In this document: positions 15,426-24,752 of the stretch, one piece after another
Layout: each line of letters begins with the position of its first letter
Position numbering within the stretch: the first letter of the stretch is position 1
DNA from: Gordonia rubripertincta
GTDB lineage: Bacteria > Actinomycetota > Actinomycetes > Mycobacteriales > Mycobacteriaceae
Length of the DNA stretch: 64,000 nucleotides
Assembly: GCF_038024875.1 (NCBI RefSeq)
Contig: NZ_CP136136.1
Span: 1,860,001-1,924,000 of the forward strand
Direction: 5' to 3'
The notes under the pieces: model-generated
The model's database searches: none
Told to the model about the DNA's origin: nothing
Seen by the model: only the letters and a program-made list of their open reading frames with translations
Translations under genes and position numbers: made by a program

Positions 15426-18400
15426 TCAGGTGCCGGCGAGTTCGGCATCCACCTGTTCGTCGGAGAGGGCCACGACGTCGAGGAGTATCTCGGCGACGCG
15501 CACGACCCGTGGGCCTTCGAGGGCGGTGAGCCGCTCGGCGAGACCCGCGATCGTCCGGTGACCGAAGATGTCCGCGACCGACAGACGTGGTGCGTCGAGC
15601 CAGGTGCGGGACAGGGCCACGAGCCGGGTGGCCTGCACCGAGTCGCCGCCGAGCGAGATGAAGTCCTCGGTGACGCCGATCGGTCGGACGGGGAGCACCT
15701 CGGAGAAGATCACGACGAGCGCCTCCTCGAGCGGGGTGCCCGGTGCGACGACCTGCGGACCGCCCTCGGCGGTGTCGACCAGTGCCGTCAGGGCCTTGCG
15801 GTCGTACTTCCCGTTCGCGGTCAGCGGGAGGGTATCCAGGAGAATGATCGACCGCGGGATCATGTGCGGCGGAAGGGAATCGGAGAGCTCTGCGCGGATC
15901 GTGCTCTCATCGACGTCGGTTCCGGCGACGACGGCGGCATGCAGGTCGCGACCATCGGACCAGGCGACCGCCGAGCAGACCCCGTCGAGGGCGAGCAGGC
16001 CGGCCTCGACCTCGCCGAGCTCCACGCGGTAACCGCGGACCTTGACCATGTGGTCGGCGCGGCCCAGGAAGTCGAGGAATCCGCCCGGCAGGTACCGCGC
16101 GAGATCCCCGGTGCGATACCACTTCTCGCCGTCGTGATGGACGAAGCGATCGGCCGTGCGTTCGGGATCGCCGCGATAACCGTCGGCGACGCCGGCGCCA
16201 CCGATCCACAGCTCGCCGGGCACGAGGTCGGGGCGATCGCGGCCGATCTCGTCGACGACCCGGCAGAGGACGCCGCGCAGCGGGACACCGTAGGGCACGA
16301 ACGCCATTCCGGCCGGGACGTCGTCCGCCTCGCAGATGGTGGAGTGGATGGCGGTCTCGGTGGTGCCGCCCAGGCCGGCGACGCGGCAGTCGGGCAGTTG
16401 TGCGGTAACCCGTTCGAGCAGCGAGACGTCGACCTTGTCGCCGCCCATGATGATCATCCTCAGCGACGACGGCAGCGAACCGAGGTCGAGGATCATCCCG
16501 AGGATCGACGGCACGCAGTTGAGCACGGACACCGAGTGGTCGGCGAGGAGCCGCACCCAGTCGTCGACCTTGGTGCGTTCGTCGTCGCCGGGTACGACGA
16601 CCGCCCCGCCGACAGTGAGGAGACCGAAGATGTCGAAGACGGAGAGGTCGAACTCGAGCGAGGAGACCTGCAGGCTGCGGTCACGGGCGTCGATCGAGTA
16701 GCGGTCGACGAGGTCGGTGATGGTGGCCACCGCGGCTCGATGAGGGACCTGAACGCCCTTGGGCAGCCCCGTCGATCCGGAGGTGAACAAGATGTAGGCC
16801 AACTCCTCGCCGCTGACTTTCACCGGGGCGACCGGTGCGGAGGTGCGCGCCGTCTCGAGGTCGATGACGGTGGGGCCGTCGGGTTCTGCCCAGGCATCGG
16901 CGTCGGCGGTGAGCACGGCGCGTGGTCCGGCGATGGAGACGATGCGATCCCGACGGGCCGCGGGCTGTGTCGGCGCGATCGGTACGTAGGCGGCGCCGAC
17001 GGCGAGGACGGCGAGTGCGGCAACGATCTGGTCGCCACTCTTGGGCAGGCTGACGACGACGGTGTCGCCGGGGCGGACGCCCGCAGCGGTGAGTGCACCC
17101 GCCACGCGCAATGCCTCGTCGGTGAGCTCGCCGTGCGTCCAGGTGCGGGTGTCGGTGATGACCGCCGGGCCCGAGGACCGCTGCGCCGCGCGAGCGAAGA
17201 CGGAGCCGTGCAGGGTCCCGTCGAAGGTGTCGGTCTCGGGTAGCGGTTCCTCGACCGAAAGCCGCTGTGCACGAACATCATCGTCGACCGGATCGGGTGC
17301 CTGGGCATCCCATTCACCGTCGACGAGCAGTCCGAGGAGCCGGACGTAGTAGTCGAACATCGCGCGTGCGGTGGTCTCGTCGAGGTCGGACACCCGGACA
17401 TCCCAGTTGAGGAGCAGACCGCCGGCGATCTCGGTGACCTGGGCATCGAGCAGTACCTGTGGGCCCTGCGACACGATCCAGGCGGGGTCGCCGAGGACGT
17501 CGGTGGCCTGGGGAGAGAACAGGTCGCCGAGTCCGAGCGCGCTGGTGAACACGATCGGGGAGACGACGGATTCGCCTCGGGCGCGGCCGAGTTCGCGGAG
17601 GACGTCGAGACCGCTCATCGATCCGTGAGCGGCGGCGTCGTGCATCGCCGAGCGCATGTGGCGTGCGCGTTCGGCCAGGGTCGCCGGGCGGCGCAGGTCG
17701 ACATCGACGAGGATCGACGAGGTGAAGTCGCCGACCACACGCTCGACGTCGGCGTGGATCTGGGGACGATCGAACAGTGGAACGGTCAGCAGGAAGCGGG
17801 AATTCGCCGCATGGGTGCCGACCGCTTCGGCGAAGGCCGCCGCCACCGCGGCTGCGGGGGTCACCCCTCGACGATGGGCGTGCTCCTCGAGGCGCTTCCA
17901 CTCGGAGGCCGAGACGGAGTGGTGCAGGCGGACGCTACGCGGCTCTACCTCGCCGCGGGCGGCGCGATCGTCGAGCGGGAGTTCCGGCGGCCCGGGCAGG
18001 TGCGGGATGCGCTCGCGCCACCAGGCGAGGTCCTCGTCGAGGATCTCGCGGGAGGCCCGGTCGGCGGTGATCGTCGCGAACGTGACACCCAGTTCGGGCA
18101 GGGTCTCCCCGCGGTAGAGGCGAGCGAAGTCGTCGACGAGGACGCGGTAGCTCATGGCGTCGGCCGCGATCATGTCGACGTCGAGGTGCACCCGGGTGGA
18201 CCTGTCGGGCAGCAGGCTCAGCTCGGCGCGGATGACCGCACCCTCTTCGACCGGAAGCGTCCGATGTGTTCCGTGGGAGCGCTTCTCGGCGAGGATCGCC
18301 TCGACCATCTCCGCCGGCTGGGCGCGCAGGTCGTGGACGGCGATCGCGTCCGGGTGCGCCGGTCCGACGGCCTGGGTGCCGTCGGGGAGTACGCGGACCC

Positions 18401-19145
18401 GCAGCATCGGATGTCGCTGGAGCAACTCGCCCATGGCGCTGGTGAAGCGGTCGGGATCGAGGTCGTGGCCGTCGAACTCGATGTAGAGGTGCGCGGCCAC
18501 GTTGCCGAAAGCATGGCTGTCGGACCGTCCGATCCAGTAGGCATGCTGCATCGGTGCCAGAGGGAAAGGCGCTGTGGGATCGACGTTTTCCGGCGATGCG
18601 CTCGTCTCGGCGGGGGTCGACGGTTCGCCGAGTAGGGCGATCCAGGCATCGAGTGTGGGTTGAGCGGCGAGGCGGGCGAAGTCGATGTCGATGCCACGTT
18701 TGCGCCAGGTGCCGGCGAGTCGCATCATGCGCAAGGAGTCGAGGCCCTGGGCGATGAGATCCTGGGTGGGGTCGAGGGACTCGGGCGCGACGCCGAGAGC
18801 GGTGGCGATCTCTCCGCGGATGTCCGGCACCGCAGGCGCCCCGTTCTCCGGGGATGCGGCTTCGCGGGCAGCGGGGGCCGGTGTGGCATCGGCGGCGAGC
18901 ATCTCGATCCAGGCGTCGAGGGTGGGTTGAGCGGCGAGGCGGGCGAAGTCGATGTCGATGCCACGTTTACGCCAGGTGCCGGCGAGTCGCATCATGCGCA
19001 AGGAGTCGAGGCCCTGGGCGATGAGATCCTGGGTGGGGTCCAGAGACTCGGACGCGACGCCGAGCGCGGCGGCGACCTGGGCTCGGATGTCGGCGGGGCT
19101 GACGAGGTCCGCGATGGGGTCAGTCATCTCAGAATTCGTGGCCAT
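15426..19145 (-). CDS. Phenyloxazoline/thiazoline-forming NRPS, ArCP-ArCP-Cy-A-PCP (MbtB-like)
   Basis: A 1239-residue NRPS. Two near-identical carrier domains have their pantetheine serines at about residues 48 and 137 (GLDSLRMM). A heterocyclization domain follows (about 190-600) with the DxxxxDxxS motif as DMIAADAMS. Next is an adenylation domain (about 640-1120) with the YILFTSGSTGLPKG core, LGGTTETAIHST, YRTGDLARY and NGKYDRKAL, then a C-terminal PCP with LGGDSVQATRL. It resembles MbtB, which joins salicylate to Ser/Thr and cyclizes it, but it has doubled N-terminal carriers and no thioesterase. The residues seen at the specificity positions (D, L, F, N first) do not settle Ser versus Thr versus Cys. 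It is the first gene of the leftward operon, behind three iron boxes. Confidence 0.9.
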   Translation of the reverse strand: MATNSEMTDPIADLVSPADIRAQVAAALGVASESLDPTQDLIAQGLDSLRMMRLAGTWRKRGIDIDFARLAAQPTLDAWIEMLAADATPAPAAREAASPENGAPAVPDIRGEIATALGVAPESLDPTQDLIAQGLDSLRMMRLAGTWRKRGIDIDFARLAAQPTLDAWIALLGEPSTPAETSASPENVDPTAPFPLAPMQHAYWIGRSDSHAFGNVAAHLYIEFDGHDLDPDRFTSAMGELLQRHPMLRVRVLPDGTQAVGPAHPDAIAVHDLRAQPAEMVEAILAEKRSHGTHRTLPVEEGAVIRAELSLLPDRSTRVHLDVDMIAADAMSYRVLVDDFARLYRGETLPELGVTFATITADRASREILDEDLAWWRERIPHLPGPPELPLDDRAARGEVEPRSVRLHHSVSASEWKRLEEHAHRRGVTPAAAVAAAFAEAVGTHAANSRFLLTVPLFDRPQIHADVERVVGDFTSSILVDVDLRRPATLAERARHMRSAMHDAAAHGSMSGLDVLRELGRARGESVVSPIVFTSALGLGDLFSPQATDVLGDPAWIVSQGPQVLLDAQVTEIAGGLLLNWDVRVSDLDETTARAMFDYYVRLLGLLVDGEWDAQAPDPVDDDVRAQRLSVEEPLPETDTFDGTLHGSVFARAAQRSSGPAVITDTRTWTHGELTDEALRVAGALTAAGVRPGDTVVVSLPKSGDQIVAALAVLAVGAAYVPIAPTQPAARRDRIVSIAGPRAVLTADADAWAEPDGPTVIDLETARTSAPVAPVKVSGEELAYILFTSGSTGLPKGVQVPHRAAVATITDLVDRYSIDARDRSLQVSSLEFDLSVFDIFGLLTVGGAVVVPGDDERTKVDDWVRLLADHSVSVLNCVPSILGMILDLGSLPSSLRMIIMGGDKVDVSLLERVTAQLPDCRVAGLGGTTETAIHSTICEADDVPAGMAFVPYGVPLRGVLCRVVDEIGRDRPDLVPGELWIGGAGVADGYRGDPERTADRFVHHDGEKWYRTGDLARYLPGGFLDFLGRADHMVKVRGYRVELGEVEAGLLALDGVCSAVAWSDGRDLHAAVVAGTDVDESTIRAELSDSLPPHMIPRSIILLDTLPLTANGKYDRKALTALVDTAEGGPQVVAPGTPLEEALVVIFSEVLPVRPIGVTEDFISLGGDSVQATRLVALSRTWLDAPRLSVADIFGHRTIAGLAERLTALEGPRVVRVAEILLDVVALSDEQVDAELAGT
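18655..19040 (-). repeat. Near-identical tandem carrier-domain repeat, 267-bp period
   Basis: Bases 18655-18773 and 18922-19040 are 119-base copies that differ, by my reading, at a single position. They encode the pantetheinylation region of the two N-terminal carrier domains. Flanking parts of the repeat unit (linkers) have diverged, so the cores look homogenised by recent duplication or gene conversion. Confidence 0.9.
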
Positions 19146-19201
19146 CAGCCGATTGCCTCTCGCGGTTCGGGAACGTCGATTACTCGAGCAACATACCCAA
19201 T

Positions 19202-19220
19202 TTAGGGTAGGTTATACTAA
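19202..19220. promoter_or_regulatory. Iron box A (IdeR/DtxR), NRPS side
   Basis: TTAGGGTAGGTTATACTAA matches 15 of 19 positions of the iron-box consensus. It lies about 57-75 bases upstream of the NRPS start and probably gives iron repression of the leftward operon. Confidence 0.7.
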
Positions 19221-19253
19221 CTAGCCGCTGGATGAAATGCCTGGGCGGGCCCC

Positions 19254-19273
19254 AACTTAGGACAGCCTAAGTT
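19254..19273. promoter_or_regulatory. Iron box B, perfect palindrome
   Basis: AACTTAGGACAGCCTAAGTT is a perfect 8-bp inverted repeat with a 4-base centre and carries the TTAGG/CCTAA half-sites. Its spacing differs from the 19-bp consensus, but a shifted alignment still matches about 14 of 19 positions. Confidence 0.6.
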
Positions 19274-19342
19274 AGACGACGCCGTCTGGCCAGATGATCT
19301 GGATCACGCTGTTACCGGCGGTGGAGACCTCTTGTGTGCTGC

Positions 19343-19361
19343 AAAGTTTAGGCTAACCTAC
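19343..19361. promoter_or_regulatory. Iron box C (IdeR/DtxR), ligase side
   Basis: AAAGTTTAGGCTAACCTAC contains the exact core TTAGGCTAACCTA and matches 15 of 19 consensus positions. It lies about 115 bases before the acyl-AMP ligase gene. The whole gap 19146-19476 between the divergent operons is therefore a shared iron-responsive control region and contains no gene. Confidence 0.75.
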
Positions 19362-19476
19362 CCATGGGCGGAGGGCCGACAACGGGTCGCCGCGACCCGT
19401 GCGATCCGAACGCTCCGGACGCATCCACACGAACACGACAGCCGACTCCCGCGGTCGGCGAGAACGGGGAACGAGC

Positions 19477-21141
19477 ATGTCGCAGAGCAGCGTGGTCCTG
19501 GAGGAAACAGGTTCGACCAACACCCTCGCAGCAACCGTCCGTGAGGCGATGCTGGCCGGGGACACCACGCTGTCCGTGCTCGACTCCGACTCCGGCGAAT
19601 GGGTGACCGCGCCCTGGCGCGAGGTCCATGCACGCGCCGAACAGATCGCGGTGCAACTCCTCGCCGACAGCGACCTGCACGAGCCCCTTGCCGTCGGCCT
19701 CATCGGTGATCCCACCGTCGACCTGATCGCCGCGATCCAGGGTGCGTGGCTCGCCGGCGTCCCGGTGAGCATCCTGCCCGGACCCATCCGCGGAGCCGAC
19801 GAGAGCCGCTGGGCGGAGACCACCTACAGGCGATTCGTCTCGATCGGCGTCGGTACCGTCCTGGGGAGCGGCTCCCAGCTCGATCTGCTCACCAAGGTCG
19901 ACGGGCAGCTCCGCATCGCTCGGGTCGCCGAATACGGGATCGCCGCTGACACCAGCGGCTTCGTCGCCCGCAATGTCAACCCCAACAGCGTCGCGGTTCT
20001 GCAGGGCACCGCCGGATCGACCGGTGAACCGAAGACCGCGGTCCTGACGGCGTCGGCGGTGTACTCCAACGCCATCGAACTGGTGAGCCGCCTGGGCATG
20101 CACCGCACCCGCGACACCGGGTTCACCTGGTTGCCGCTCTACCACGACATGGGACTGATGTTCCTCCTCGCCGGAATGACGACGGGCATCCCCGCCTACG
20201 TGGTGCCGAACACGGCTTTCGCGGCCGCGCCGTTCAAGTGGATGCAGTGGCTGACCGAGACGAAGGCCACCGTCACCGCCGCCCCGAACTTCGCCTACGA
20301 CATCCTCGGACGCTACGGAAAGCTCCTGCGCGACGTCGACCTCTCGAACCTCCGTGTCGCGATCAGCGGCGGCGAACCCATCGACGCCGACGCCTTCGAC
20401 AAGTTCCTGGAGGCCACGGCGCCGTTCGGCTTCGAGCCTTCGGCCGCCGCACCCGCCTACGGTATGGCCGAATCCGCCTGTGCCGTCACGATGCCCGCGG
20501 TCGGCGAGGGCGCACACTACGACGAGGTCACCGTGACCCCGCCCGGCGGTGGCGAACCCATCCGCCGGCGATACGCGCTCCTCGGAAAGCCGCTGGGCGG
20601 CATGCAGGTTCGGATCGTCGAACCGAATGTGGACGTTCCGGTCATCGACGGACGTTCGGTCGGGCACGTGGAGATCCGGGGAACCTCGATGATGCGCGGC
20701 TATCTCGGCGGCCCCGACCTCGGTGCAGGGGAATGGTTCGCCACCGGGGACCTCGGTTACCTGATCGACGACCGACTGGTCATCTGTGGACGCGCCAAAG
20801 AGGTCATCATCGTCGCCGGCCGCAACCTGTTCCCGATCGAGATCGAGCGTGCCGCCGCGGAGGTCGCGGGCGTGCGTCGGGGCGGTGTGGTCGCGATGGC
20901 CCGCGGCGAGGGCTCGTCGCGCCCGGGTCTGGTGATCCTCGCCGAGTACAAAGGTTCCGACCCGGAAAAGGCTCGCGCCGAGGTCAACTCGGAGGTCGCA
21001 TCGGCGTGCGGGATCATGCCCGCCGACGTGATCTTCGTGGCACCCGACTCGGTTCCGCGCACCACGTCGGGCAAGATCCGTCGCCTCGAGACCCGGCAAA
21101 TGGTCGAGGACGGGGCGTTCGAAACCATCGGACAGAAGTGA
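19477..21141 (+). CDS. mbtM: Fatty acyl-AMP ligase, MbtM (FadD33)-like
   Basis: A 554-residue adenylate-forming enzyme. It matches MbtM in several diagnostic places: VSILPGPIRGA near residue 92, the LQGTAGSTGEPK P-loop, LPLYHDMGL typical of fatty acyl-AMP ligases, GGEPIDAD, and the C-terminal FATGDLGYL and TSGKIRRLE. MbtM activates a fatty acid and loads it on MbtL for mycobactin acylation; the mbtL-like gene at 1.5 kb is the likely partner. The ATG follows GGGGAACG; an in-frame upstream extension of 26 residues has no support. Iron boxes lie upstream and the reductase gene overlaps the stop by four bases. Confidence 0.9.
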   Translation: MSQSSVVLEETGSTNTLAATVREAMLAGDTTLSVLDSDSGEWVTAPWREVHARAEQIAVQLLADSDLHEPLAVGLIGDPTVDLIAAIQGAWLAGVPVSILPGPIRGADESRWAETTYRRFVSIGVGTVLGSGSQLDLLTKVDGQLRIARVAEYGIAADTSGFVARNVNPNSVAVLQGTAGSTGEPKTAVLTASAVYSNAIELVSRLGMHRTRDTGFTWLPLYHDMGLMFLLAGMTTGIPAYVVPNTAFAAAPFKWMQWLTETKATVTAAPNFAYDILGRYGKLLRDVDLSNLRVAISGGEPIDADAFDKFLEATAPFGFEPSAAAPAYGMAESACAVTMPAVGEGAHYDEVTVTPPGGGEPIRRRYALLGKPLGGMQVRIVEPNVDVPVIDGRSVGHVEIRGTSMMRGYLGGPDLGAGEWFATGDLGYLIDDRLVICGRAKEVIIVAGRNLFPIEIERAAAEVAGVRRGGVVAMARGEGSSRPGLVILAEYKGSDPEKARAEVNSEVASACGIMPADVIFVAPDSVPRTTSGKIRRLETRQMVEDGAFETIGQK

Positions 21142-21893
21142 GTCAGGTCGCGACGAAGGGCCGCGGCTGGCAGGGCGCCGTCCTCAAACTCCTCGGCGGC
21201 GACGACTTCGAGCTGACCGTGACCGGCACCGAGGTCATCACCGAATCCTATGTGCGCCTGACGTTCACCGGTGGCGGCCTCCTGGCGAAGCGGGCGCTGC
21301 ACCCGACGATGTGGATCCGGATGTGGTTCGACGACGCCGGGAAACTCCATCAGCGTGGGTACACCCTGGTCGACGCTGATCCCGCCGCCGACACCTTCGG
21401 CGTCGAGTTCGCGATCCACGACGGTATCGCCGCCCGTTGGGCGCAACAGGCACAGGTCGGGGACACGATCACCGCCACCGTCATGGGTTCCAAGTTCACG
21501 ATGCCCGGCGAGGAGGTCCGTGGCTGGATCATCGCGGGCGACCCCGCCTCGCTCCCGGCGATCAACTCGCTGCTCGACGCCATCGACGCCTCCGCCCGCC
21601 CGGAGACACCGGCCACGCTGTGGCTGGAGTACCAGCACGAGAGCGACAAGTCCCTGCCGTTGCGTGCTCGTGCGCACGACACCGTGCACTGGATCGCGCG
21701 CGACCGCGACGGCGCCGCACTCGTCGACGCCGTACGTGCCTCCGCGTTCGCCGCGGACGACCACTTCGGTTGGGTCGCACTGGATTCGGTCAGCACTCGC
21801 GCCGTCTCGGCCGCGTTGAAGAACGAGTACGGCATCCCCAAGAAGTCGCTCAAGGCACAGGCCTACTGGATCCCGGGCAAGTCCTTCGCCTGA
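21138..21893 (+). CDS. Siderophore-interacting protein (FAD/NAD(P)H ferric-siderophore reductase)
   Basis: A 251-residue SIP-family flavoprotein thought to reduce Fe(III)-siderophore after uptake and release the iron in the cytoplasm. The FAD motif is visible as RGYTLVDAD (R-x-Y-T), followed by VEFAIHDGIAARWA, and the nucleotide-binding side has IAGDPASLPAI. GTG start overlapping the ligase stop by four bases (GTGA) shows coupling and co-regulation by the iron boxes. Confidence 0.87.
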   Translation: MSQVATKGRGWQGAVLKLLGGDDFELTVTGTEVITESYVRLTFTGGGLLAKRALHPTMWIRMWFDDAGKLHQRGYTLVDADPAADTFGVEFAIHDGIAARWAQQAQVGDTITATVMGSKFTMPGEEVRGWIIAGDPASLPAINSLLDAIDASARPETPATLWLEYQHESDKSLPLRARAHDTVHWIARDRDGAALVDAVRASAFAADDHFGWVALDSVSTRAVSAALKNEYGIPKKSLKAQAYWIPGKSFA

Positions 21894-21929
21894 GGGTGCC
21901 TGCCGGACTCGCGGCGTCGAAAGTTCCGA

Positions 21930-23526
21930 TCAGAACGGTGCGGGGCCGTCTTCGGCTTCGCGTCGTTCGCGTTCGCGCTGGTTGCGGGCGCGTTCGGCTC
22001 GCCGCCGGGCGTGTTTCGCGGCGGTTCGGCTGCTCGGCGGTGGGGTGTTGTCGCCGGTGATGACCCGTGGTGGGGGTGGGGCTTGGGCGGGTTGTTCGAA
22101 GCGGATGCGTCGAAGGTTGGGGAAGAGGTCCTCCAGTGTTTCGGCGTCGCCGTGGATGCGATAGCCCTCGGGGGTGATGTATTCGGTGACCAAACGTCCG
22201 TCGTGGTCGCGGTACTGGACGTCGATCCAATCGCCGAACGTCTTGTGCAGATGCCCGTACCGGCATTTTGGGGCGAGGTTCTCACTCGATGTCGCGCCAC
22301 CGCGGGCGGGATTGTGGTGGTCGTATTCGGCGACGTGGTCGAGGTCGGAGTCGAACGCCGAGCGATCGCAGAAGGGATCGCCGCAGTAACCGTGCCGGAT
22401 GCGTACGAAATCGGCACAGGCTTGGGGTGGGCCGGTACGGGTCCGACGGTAGGGAGCCGGGGTAGACGATGACCAGCTCGGCCGAGGGCACGGAAGCGTC
22501 ATCGGTCGTCGACGTATCCGATTCTTTCACGGCATGCGTGTCGAGGGCGTCGCCCTCGGAGCTCTGGTCCTCGGAGTCGTTTGCTCTGGTGTCGGCGACC
22601 ACGCCCATCGGTGGGGTGCGGATCGGGGTGACCGGGGTGATGGTGGCGTCGGGGCGGGCGGCGAGGTCGCGGACATGCTCATCGGAGATGACTCCGTGGC
22701 CGTCGATCCAGCCGATTCCGGGGGCGCCGGCCAGCGTGGCTGCGTCGGTGACCACGTGGATGTGGACCTGCGACCGGATCGAGGCGACAACAGTGGGGGG
22801 ATCGGGGGTCTGGGCGGTGCAGTCTTCGCGGTCGCAGTGGCACTCGAAGGCGGTGCTGGTCAGCAGGGCGAACATGGCGTCGGAGTTGCGTTGCCCGACG
22901 GTGCGGCCGTCGTGTGTGCACACCGAATCGGCGAGAGCGCGGACGGCTTTGGCCGCGATACGGGTGTTCTCGGCGGACATGACCCCGGTGATCTCGCCGG
23001 TGCCGTCGTCGAGGATGTGGAGGAACATGCCGCGGTTGTCGAGGGCTTCTTTGCGCCGTTCGCGGACCAGGTCGGGGTCGTGGCGGAAGACCAGGCGGTC
23101 GACCATGTCGCGCAGGCGGGCGCGGCTCCACGCGCCCTTCTTGTTGCGTAGGGTGGCGGCGATCTCGGCGTCGAGGGTCGGGGTGATCGAGGAGTCGGCG
23201 GGCACGAGTGCGGTGCGCGAGACGATCGCCTGCACCTGCCAGCGGGTGGTGATGCCATCGCGCAGGGTGTCGAGGACTTCGGGGAGGTTCTCGTGGAGGG
23301 TGATGGTTTCGTCGATGAGGATCTCGGCTTGGCGTCGCGTCATCGACAGCTGGCGTGAGACCCGCTGGACGCAGTCGGCCTCACCGGTGGCGATGATCCC
23401 GCCGTCGACGGTGGGTCGGGTGGCGATGCTCCGTTCGGCGATCGCGTGCACCGTGCGGTAGCGGGTCCAGTGCTCATGCGATTCGCGGCGCTGTGACGCT
23501 GTGAGTTCGTCCATGAGAGTGGACAT
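21930..23526 (-). CDS. DUF222/HNH endonuclease (13E12 repeat-like), frame broken by one extra G
   Basis: The N-terminal DUF222 part (23526 to about 22434) contains the long helical SQRRESHEHW...RQAEILIDE region. The C-terminal part carries the HNH nuclease with CGDPFC, DLDHVAEYDHHNP and CRYGHLHKTF. The two lie in different frames. One base too many in the C run at 22424-22427 (TTGGGGTGG on the + strand) causes the break: without it the join reads Y-R-P-T-Q-A-C-A-D-F-V-R-I-R as in intact family members, giving 531 residues. These proteins are multi-copy in mycolic actinobacteria; the role is uncertain (mobile-element or repair-associated). As given the nuclease domain would not be made. Confidence 0.82.
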
Positions 23527-23849
23527 GTCGGCGCTGTAGGGGTGGGCAGGGTCGTAGGGGTGGGCAGGATCGACGCCGGCGACAACCTCGCCCGGTCGAT
23601 CAGCCCGATTCCCCGACACCCTGCCCCCCAGAAGTGTTGCAGTACCGGCCCGGTCGGCCGGCTCACCTGCTGACAACCAAGGTAGACCCGACCCCCGACA
23701 AGTATGGATTTTCATCCACAGGGCACGACTAGTTACACAGCTGTGTAGCAACCGGATTCGGAACGGCGAACTCGATCGAATTCGAAACCGCCGGAACGGC
23801 ATCGCACGCGACGTCGTTCCGAATAGTCGCTCGACTCGGCAGGGCCTGT
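23527..23849. other. Gene-free spacer
   Basis: About 320 bases between the HNH endonuclease start and the xthA stop. I see only a short direct repeat of the GTGGGCAGG-x-TCG type near 23545-23575 and no gene, RNA or convincing promoter. Confidence 0.4.
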
Positions 23850-24635
23850 CTAGCCGAGCTCGAACACCACCGGCGCATGGTCGCTGGCGCCCTTGCGTTT
23901 CCGGGCGTCGCGGTCGATGTGGGCACCCATGACGCGCGTGTCGAGCGCGGGCGAGCAGAACGCGTAGTCGATGCGCATTCCCTCATTGCGGGGGAACCGT
24001 AGCTGCGTGTAGTCCCAGAACGTGTAGCCCGGGGCGTAGGGGAGCGCGGAGTCGACCAGTCCGCCGTCCAGAAAGCGCTGCACCGCAGCACGTTCGGGCG
24101 GCGTGACGTGGGTGCGTCCCTCGAAGTACTCGCGGTCCCAGACGTCGTCGTCGGTCTGCGCGACGTTCCAGTCGCCGGCCAGCATCATCTCGGCGGCCGG
24201 ATCGTGTGCCAGCCGCAACGCGATGTGGTCACCGAGGGCGTCGAGCCAGCGGAGTTTGTACTCGTAGTGCGGGTCCTCGGGCGTTCGCCCGTTGGGTACG
24301 TACAGACTCCAGACGCGAATCCCGGCGCACACCGCGGAGATCGCCCGGGCCTCTCGGATCGGCTGACCGTCGACCGGATAGGTGGGCACCCCGTCGAACG
24401 CGACCTCCACGGCATCGAGCCCGACCCGCGACGCGATCGCCACGCCGTTGTAGGCGCCCTGTCCGATGTGCGCCACGTCGTAACCGGCGGCCAGAAAACT
24501 CATCAGCGGAAACGCGTCGTCGTGACACTTCGTCTCCTGCATCGCGAGGACATCGACGTCGGACTTTTCCATCCACTCGACGACCGACTCCGAGCGTGCG
24601 CGGATGGAGTTGACGTTCCAGGTGGCGAAGCGCAT
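23850..24635 (-). CDS. xthA: Exodeoxyribonuclease III
   Basis: A 261-residue Mg-dependent AP endonuclease/3'-5' exonuclease of base excision repair. Visible catalytic motifs are FATWNVNSIRAR at the N-terminus, AMQETKCHDD (catalytic Glu), LAGDWNVAQTD, and the C-terminal GASDHAPV (Asp-His). The ATG at 24635 follows GGAGGAACG; a longer in-frame start adds 14 residues without support. The position matches Rv0427c at the edge of the conserved core block that resumes at 28.8 kb. Confidence 0.93.
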   Translation of the reverse strand: MRFATWNVNSIRARSESVVEWMEKSDVDVLAMQETKCHDDAFPLMSFLAAGYDVAHIGQGAYNGVAIASRVGLDAVEVAFDGVPTYPVDGQPIREARAISAVCAGIRVWSLYVPNGRTPEDPHYEYKLRWLDALGDHIALRLAHDPAAEMMLAGDWNVAQTDDDVWDREYFEGRTHVTPPERAAVQRFLDGGLVDSALPYAPGYTFWDYTQLRFPRNEGMRIDYAFCSPALDTRVMGAHIDRDARKRKGASDHAPVVFELG

Positions 24636-24752
24636 GCAGCGTTCCTCCATCATGGTGGTGGTCGATGTCGGGTCCACCCTATCGAGGGGCCCTGGCCCCT
24701 GATCCTAGAGGTCCAATAGGGTCCGCGACGTCATCTCACCATGTCTTCGTGG

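Noticed and set aside
15195..17243. 682-codon + strand frame opposite the NRPS
   Set aside because: Shadow of the adenylation and cyclization domains, no recognisable features.
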